A stretch of DNA of 8,734 nucleotides from Thermoplasmatota archaeon. Lineage in GTDB: Archaea; Thermoplasmatota; Thermoplasmata; UBA10834. The notes under the pieces were generated by a model. The model had not been told where the DNA came from and ran no database searches. It worked only from the letters and a program-made list of their open reading frames with translations. The stretch spans positions 1 to 8,734 of the forward strand of contig JAJISI010000049.1 in NCBI GenBank assembly GCA_022848805.1. Reading direction: 5' to 3'. The position numbers and the translations under genes were made by a program. Positions 4,590 through 8,734 of this stretch are shown one piece after another (position 1 is the first letter of the stretch; each line of letters begins with the position of its first letter).

Positions 4590-6521
4590 TCAGCCCTTGG
4601 TCCTCCGTCCGGTTCCAGGCGTTTTCTTCGTTGGTTTGAGGCGTCCGGCCAGCTTGTCGAAGTAGTGGGCTACGACACATGCGTCCACACATTTCCCGCA
4701 GCGGACGCATTTTTCCTCACGGACGACGACTCGGTCGTCCAACTCGATCGCGCCTTCCGGGCACGATTTCACGCAGATACCGCACTTGGTGCACATGCCT
4801 GCCCTGAGCGCTGCCCGGGCACCATCGGAGAACAGCTCGGATGCCCCCTTCGGGGTCTGCGCGACCGCTGTTATCTGCCCGCCGGCGAAGACTCTCAGCC
4901 GGTCCTTGCCGCGGTCGGCCATGGCCACTCCGAACTCCTCGGAGTGCTTCGCCTCGCCCACGACTTTCAGCATCTCGCTGACCTGTCCCAGGTCGGTGGG
5001 AAACTCGGTCGATAGCACCGCCTCGACGGAATAGCCACCGGCCGTGCATGGGCTCACACCCTTCAGCACCTTGAGGTCCAGCGTGTCGCTCCTCACAGGC
5101 TTGACGGTTATGCCGAGTCGCAGCGCGAGATCTCTCATCTTGGGCGGCAGCTCCTTCCAGCGCCAGAAACCGTATGTGACGAACTCCTTCGGCAGGCCGT
5201 TCCTCTCTCCCCAATCGAGGAGTTTCATCTGCCAGGCCCGCGCGAGGTCGGGCGAGACACGTGCGATCTCCTCCGCCTCGCTCGCCAGCGCCGACGGGCA
5301 CATCCAGCAGCCGACCCTCTCTATGTCTTCGTCGTACAGCGGGTTGTACTTCAGCTTACGCCATATGATGTAAAGCCACACATCCAACCCTGTCCAGTCT
5401 CTGATGGGGTTGACGGTCATCTGGCCAGGGACGAATGGGTTTTCCTCCACCAGCTCGGTATGGCCTCTAGCGAACGATTCCAGCCGTCTGTTCCCCTCGA
5501 CCGTGACAGTACCATTCGGGTACTTCTCCTGGATGAGCGCTGATACGGGGGCGAGCTTGCACACCTTGCAGCACCACCTGAAATCCTTGGCCGGTGGTCC
5601 GAAGGCGGGCAAGTTCTGGTCGAACGCGCTCCCGGCATGTGCCTTCAGGATCCTGACGCGCTTCTCGCTCGCCAGCTGTTCGATGTATTCGTGCGTGAGC
5701 GGATGCTCCAGACCCGTGTCTATGAACATAGCGGTGAAATCCTGCGTGATCGACTGGACTAGGTCCAGTACTACCAAGCTATCCTTGCCGCCGCTGAAGG
5801 ACACCGTCAGAGGCCGCGGGTGCGATGCGATGACCTCCCTGAGCTCGTGCTCTGCCTTGGTCTTCTTGGCGACGAGATGTGGTAGGTTGGCCCTGACCAA
5901 GGCCTTCGTCCAGACCTTCTTCTTTCTAGGCGGGAGCGGTCCGACCTTGGCGAACTCCCGGATCTTGACGCCTTTCTCGGCGCGGCGGAGCGATGACGCG
6001 TCCACCTTGGCCGAGCCGCAACCGATGAACATCCCCATCTGGACGACGACCTCATCGCCGGCCCTGATCCCGTCGTCGAACGATTCTATCGCGTCGGGCG
6101 GGACGTACTTCCCCTTCATGTGTCCCTCTGCCTTCTTGAGGATGATTTGCTTACGCGACCCCAGCGCCGCGAGCATCCGCGCACCGTCCAGCCTGAGCAC
6201 CAACTCGTGCTTCCTCTCGGCGAGGTCGTACCGCAGGAGGGCGATCCTCCACCCTTCGACGATAACCTCGTCTGCCCGGTCCTCCCCTGAGGTCTTGTTC
6301 AGAACGACCACGTCGGGGATGATCTGCTGGACGCCATACTCTTTGAGGAAGAGGTATCTGAGCCTCTTCTTCGTCCCCTCAAGGGCGAGGCGGATATCGC
6401 CCGGAGGCGACAGGGAAACCTCGATCCCGTGCTCTCCGCACTTCCCACAGCTCGGGCCTATGAGCGGGACGTTGCAGCGGTCGCACCAGTACAGTTTCGC
6501 CAGGTCGGTTGAGCGGCGCAT
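4590..6521 (-). CDS. PUA/PAPS-reductase-like protein fused to 2x[4Fe-4S] ferredoxin
   Basis: A 643-residue multidomain protein. In order: a zinc ribbon (Cys13, 16, 25, 28; WCDRC...CGKCG); a PUA-like RNA-binding domain at about 105-192 ('MLAALGSRKQIILKKAEGHMK', 'AGDEVVVQMGMFIGCGSAKV'); a PAPS-reductase/PP-loop ATPase domain at about 225-470 with SGGKDS at 243-248, a CC pair at 317-318, and CWMC at 405-408; and a ferredoxin domain with two CxxCxxCxxxC motifs (577-587 and 605-615) before a basic tail. The CC-(about 86)-CxxC spacing matches the [4Fe-4S] site of assimilatory APS reductases, but the catalytic ECGxH motif is missing. Related PAPS-reductase-like proteins occur in methanogens. The PUA domain suggests sulfur or redox chemistry on RNA, which is inference. 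I chose ATG 6521 because GGAG-C-TGAT precedes it and the protein then opens close to the zinc ribbon. The ATG at 6593 would add 24 residues and overlap the upstream gene by 25 bases. Confidence 0.88.
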   Translation of the reverse strand: MRRSTDLAKLYWCDRCNVPLIGPSCGKCGEHGIEVSLSPPGDIRLALEGTKKRLRYLFLKEYGVQQIIPDVVVLNKTSGEDRADEVIVEGWRIALLRYDLAERKHELVLRLDGARMLAALGSRKQIILKKAEGHMKGKYVPPDAIESFDDGIRAGDEVVVQMGMFIGCGSAKVDASSLRRAEKGVKIREFAKVGPLPPRKKKVWTKALVRANLPHLVAKKTKAEHELREVIASHPRPLTVSFSGGKDSLVVLDLVQSITQDFTAMFIDTGLEHPLTHEYIEQLASEKRVRILKAHAGSAFDQNLPAFGPPAKDFRWCCKVCKLAPVSALIQEKYPNGTVTVEGNRRLESFARGHTELVEENPFVPGQMTVNPIRDWTGLDVWLYIIWRKLKYNPLYDEDIERVGCWMCPSALASEAEEIARVSPDLARAWQMKLLDWGERNGLPKEFVTYGFWRWKELPPKMRDLALRLGITVKPVRSDTLDLKVLKGVSPCTAGGYSVEAVLSTEFPTDLGQVSEMLKVVGEAKHSEEFGVAMADRGKDRLRVFAGGQITAVAQTPKGASELFSDGARAALRAGMCTKCGICVKSCPEGAIELDDRVVVREEKCVRCGKCVDACVVAHYFDKLAGRLKPTKKTPGTGRRTKG

Positions 6522-6528
6522 CAGCTCC
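6519..6528 (-). promoter_or_regulatory. Shine-Dalgarno-like site deciding the 6521 start
   Basis: The minus strand reads GGAGCTGATG, eight of nine matches to the archaeal GGAGGTGAT complement of the 16S 3' end, with GGAG three bases before the ATG. The longer start at 6593 has only a weak GTGAC upstream. Confidence 0.4.
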
Positions 6529-6568
6529 GAGCTATGGCAACTGGGATAATAAGCTTCTTGTCCGCGGC

Positions 6569-8023
6569 TCAGCTCTTCTGACAGCCGCCGCACTCATCGT
6601 CACAGAACGCCGGGTACCTGAGGTGGGATATGATGCTCCCCTCCCAATCGAATATCTTCCCAGGGTTCATAATGCCGTTCGGGTCCAGCGCCTTCTTGAT
6701 CGCCCTCATGGTGTCGATCGAGTCGGCTCTCTCCTTCTGCATGTAGGGCGCCTTCGTTATCGCTACGCCGTGCTCTCCCGTGACCGTGCCTCCGAGTTCG
6801 AGCACCTTGTCGTATATCTGCCCGACCGCCCTCTCCCCGGCCTTCCAGCTCTCTTCGGAATGGGGCTCGACGAGCATCTTGGTGTGCAGGTTGCCGTCCG
6901 CGGCGTGGCCGTAGGTGCCGACTATCACTCCGTTCTCCTCGGCGATCCTCTGGAACGCCTCGACCGCCTCTGGGATCTTTGAGACCGGGACGGACATGTC
7001 GTCAGCCAGCGCGACGGAGACGTAATCCTCGCCGTACCTGCTGAGCGAGGGTAGGATAGCCTTCCTCGCCTGCGTCCACTCGTTTATCTTCTTCTTGTCG
7101 GCCGACGCCTCGGTCGAGACCGCTCCGCTCTTGCGGGCTATCTCCTCGACGATCTTCATCTCATCCTCCACCGCCGCCGGGTGCCCGTCGACCTCTATCA
7201 TGCATATCGCCTCGCAGTCCGGGAGACCGACGTTCATGCACTTGTTGACCGCCTTGATAGTGACGGAGTCCATCAGCTCGATCGCGGATGGTAGGAGGGG
7301 TTTCGCGATTATGTTGGACACGCACTTCCCGGCGTCCACCAACGAGTTGAACGCTGCGATGGTCATCGCGGAAGCCCTCGGCTTCACCGCGAACCTGAGC
7401 GTCACCGCGGTGATGACTCCCAAGGTCCCCTCGCTTCCGACCATCAGCCTGTCGAGCTGGTACCCCGACGAGTTCTTCAGAGTCCTGGTGCCAGTATGGA
7501 TGATCTCCCCCGTCGGCATGACCACTTCCAGGCCGAGCACGTAATCCCTGGTCGCGCCGTATTTGATCGCCCTCATGCCCGAGGCGTTGGTCGCGACCAT
7601 TCCGCCGATGGTGCACGCCTCGGCGCTGCCGGGCGTGGTCGGGAACCAGAAGCCCCGCTTGCCCAGCTCGCCGTTGAGATGGTCGTATATGACGCCGGGT
7701 TCGGCGACACAGTACAGATCCTCCACGCGCATCTCCTTGATCTTGTTCATCGCCGTCAGGTCGAGGACGATCCCGCCCTTGAGCGGGGTGGTGTGGCCGC
7801 ACATCGCGGTCCCGGCGCCCCTGGGCACTACGGGCGTGAGAGTCTTGTTGGCGAGCGTGACGATCGCGGACACCTGCTCGGTGGTCGTCGGCCTGACCAC
7901 GATGTCAGGCGTCGCGTGATGGATCGAAGCATCGAAGCCGTAGACGTAGAGGTCCGCGGTGTCCGTGGAGTATCCGTCCTTGCCGACGATGCCCTTTATC
8001 TCCTCTACTATCTCCTGCTTCAT
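6569..8023 (-). CDS. FAD-linked oxidase, GlcD/D-lactate dehydrogenase family
   Basis: A 484-residue flavoenzyme of the VAO/PCMH superfamily, full length for the family, which oxidises D-2-hydroxyacids such as glycolate or D-lactate. The FAD-binding domain (about 38-215) shows PRGAGT at 67-72, 'TPGSAEACTIGGMVATNASG' at 130-149, 'KYGATRDYVLGLEVV' at 154-168 and 'GSEGTLGVIT' at 196-205. The C-terminal FAD-oxidase domain holds GHAADGNLH at 372-380 and TGEHGV at 415-420, the conserved substrate/metal histidine motifs, plus 'ALDPNGIMNPGKIF' near 445-458. The protein ends in a cysteine-bearing tail (Cys474, Cys478, Cys481; FCDDECGGC) that could hold a metal or iron-sulfur centre. No signal peptide is seen, so it is cytoplasmic or peripheral. 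No GlcF/CCG electron-acceptor gene is in view, so the acceptor and exact substrate are open. It is first in a probable two-gene unit with the PAPS-reductase-like gene 47 bases downstream. Confidence 0.92.
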   Translation of the reverse strand: MKQEIVEEIKGIVGKDGYSTDTADLYVYGFDASIHHATPDIVVRPTTTEQVSAIVTLANKTLTPVVPRGAGTAMCGHTTPLKGGIVLDLTAMNKIKEMRVEDLYCVAEPGVIYDHLNGELGKRGFWFPTTPGSAEACTIGGMVATNASGMRAIKYGATRDYVLGLEVVMPTGEIIHTGTRTLKNSSGYQLDRLMVGSEGTLGVITAVTLRFAVKPRASAMTIAAFNSLVDAGKCVSNIIAKPLLPSAIELMDSVTIKAVNKCMNVGLPDCEAICMIEVDGHPAAVEDEMKIVEEIARKSGAVSTEASADKKKINEWTQARKAILPSLSRYGEDYVSVALADDMSVPVSKIPEAVEAFQRIAEENGVIVGTYGHAADGNLHTKMLVEPHSEESWKAGERAVGQIYDKVLELGGTVTGEHGVAITKAPYMQKERADSIDTMRAIKKALDPNGIMNPGKIFDWEGSIISHLRYPAFCDDECGGCQKS

Positions 8024-8053
8024 TTTAACCGGGGACCGCTAACGCGCCTGGCA

Positions 8054-8070
8054 GATAAAATCGTTTTCAC
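8054..8070 (-). promoter_or_regulatory. BRE/TATA promoter of the FAD oxidase gene
   Basis: On the minus strand GTGAAAAC (8070-8063), BRE-like, is followed by GATTTTATC, with TTTTAT at 8060-8055 as the TATA element. Its centre is about 34 bases before the ATG at 8023, predicting a leader of about 8 bases. No Shine-Dalgarno site precedes the start (CGGTTAAA), consistent with a nearly leaderless message. Confidence 0.5.
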
Positions 8071-8136
8071 CGAATCCCCGAGCCGAGGAGCAAGCAATAA
8101 GTACATCGTTCAAGATGGTTCGACAGGTAGTTGCAG

Positions 8137-8734
8137 ATGCTCAAACTCATCATATTCGGCCCACCGAGCGCAGGAAAGGGCACGCAGGCTCAGAGGCTCT
8201 CAGATAGGTATGCCATCCCTCAGATTGCCACAGGCGACCTTCTCAGAGACGCCGTGGCGAAGCAGACGCCCCTCGGGGCTAAGATCAAGTCTTACCTGGA
8301 CAGCGGCAGGCTCGGGCCGGACGACCTCATCGTTCAGTTGATATCGGGCAGGGTGTCGAAGCCCGATTGCGCCAGCGGCTACATACTGGACGGCTTCCCG
8401 AGGACGATGGGCCAGGCGCAGGAGCTGGATAAGATGACAGAGGTCGATATCGTGCTCAGCATCGTGGTCGACATGGAGCAGCTCGTCGAGCGTGCCATCG
8501 GTCGTAGGACGTGCGGGAAGTGCGCGGCCGTCTACCATGTGAGTTTCAACCCGCCGAAGGCCCCCGGGGTGTGTGACAGGTGCGGGTCGGCGCTGGTCCA
8601 ACGGGACGATGACAAGGAGGACACGGTCAGGAACAGGCTCAGGATATACATGGAGCAGACCGCGCCCCTGCTCGAGCACTTCAGGAGGATGGGCAATCTC
8701 GTCGACATCGACGGCTCGAAGGGCATCGACGGCG
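8137..8734 (+). CDS. adk: Adenylate kinase (3' end outside the window)
   Basis: The open frame runs from ATG 8137 off the right edge, 199 codons of a protein normally near 215 residues. It interconverts ATP + AMP and 2 ADP in the cytoplasm. Visible motifs: P-loop GPPSAGKGT at 8-16 (Ser11 where most family members have Gly), AMP-binding 'ATGDLLRDAV' at 31-40, 'YILDGFPRT' at 82-90, 'RRTC' at 123-126, and the long zinc-binding LID with Cys126, Cys129, Cys146 and Cys149, followed by 'QRDDDKEDTVRNRL' at 155-168. This is the long, bacterial-type zinc-LID AdkA-like form, not the short archaeal trimeric type. The start is supported by a weak AGGT about eight bases upstream and by the usual MLKLIIFGPP opening. 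An AT-rich stretch near 8094-8101 could be its TATA box. It is divergent from the FAD oxidase gene across a 113-base gap. Confidence 0.95.
   Translation, partial: MLKLIIFGPPSAGKGTQAQRLSDRYAIPQIATGDLLRDAVAKQTPLGAKIKSYLDSGRLGPDDLIVQLISGRVSKPDCASGYILDGFPRTMGQAQELDKMTEVDIVLSIVVDMEQLVERAIGRRTCGKCAAVYHVSFNPPKAPGVCDRCGSALVQRDDDKEDTVRNRLRIYMEQTAPLLEHFRRMGNLVDIDGSKGIDG

Noticed and set aside
5404..6549. A 381-codon open frame on the plus strand
   Set aside because: It lies antisense to the PUA/PAPS-reductase gene, shows serine- and arginine-rich low-quality sequence with no recognisable motif, and is the kind of long antisense frame common in GC-rich genes.
7496..8341. A 281-codon plus-strand open frame crossing from the FAD oxidase region into adk
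   Set aside because: It is antisense to the oxidase and out of frame with adenylate kinase, whose motifs are clear in the frame starting at 8137. The translation has no domain signature.
8137..8734. Serine in the adenylate kinase P-loop (GPPSAGKGT) as a sign of inactivation
   Set aside because: The catalytic lysine, AMP-binding segments and LID are all intact, and the changed position is not essential for the P-loop fold.
1..8734. CRISPR arrays, tRNA genes, insertion sequences
   Set aside because: I looked for regularly spaced direct repeats, cloverleaf elements and transposase motifs and saw none.

Overview
The window looks like a chromosomal piece of a GC-rich archaeon, most probably a member of the Thermoplasmatota (Methanomassiliicoccales-like or a related uncultured lineage). 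Pointers are a Rab-like small GTPase of the archaeal WDxxGQ type, a V4R-DUF835 protein, a DUF1922-type zinc ribbon, a PUA/PAPS-reductase/ferredoxin fusion, TATA boxes about 26-28 bases upstream of leaderless or nearly leaderless starts, and GGAGG/GGTGAT Shine-Dalgarno sites on internal operon genes. The assignment rests on gene content only. I found no tRNA, rRNA, CRISPR array, transposase or clear terminator.

Layout. (1) 1-1386, minus strand: a self-regulated exporter cassette, TetR/AcrR-family repressor then ABC ATPase then the first codons of the probable permease, which runs off the left edge. A perfect inverted repeat lies between the TetR TATA box and its start codon. (2) 1546-3470, plus strand: a three-gene operon of Rab-like GTPase, V4R-DUF835 protein (overlapping TTG start) and a zinc-ribbon/winged-helix protein. 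(3) 3480-4223, minus strand: a multi-pass membrane protein of PrsW type, convergent with the operon. (4) 4311-4589, plus strand: a small zinc-ribbon protein with a lysine-rich helical tail, divergent from the PrsW-like gene. (5) 4590-8023, minus strand: a GlcD-type FAD-linked oxidase followed by the PUA/PAPS-reductase/2x[4Fe-4S] protein, apparently one transcription unit. (6) 8137 to the right edge, plus strand: adenylate kinase, truncated by the window.

How the genes may work together. The TetR-ABC-permease cassette is a conventional inducible exporter. The most interesting unit is the GTPase operon: V4R domains have been proposed as prokaryotic relatives of Bet3 in the eukaryotic TRAPP complex, which activates Rab GTPases, and here a Rab-like GTPase is translationally linked to a V4R protein. 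The second unit of interest is the redox pair at 4590-8023. Its PAPS-reductase-like protein keeps the APS-reductase iron-sulfur motif but lacks the catalytic ECGxH cysteine motif, and has gained an RNA-binding-type PUA domain and a ferredoxin domain. It is therefore unlikely to be an ordinary sulfate-assimilation enzyme. All genes appear intact apart from the two cut by the window edges.
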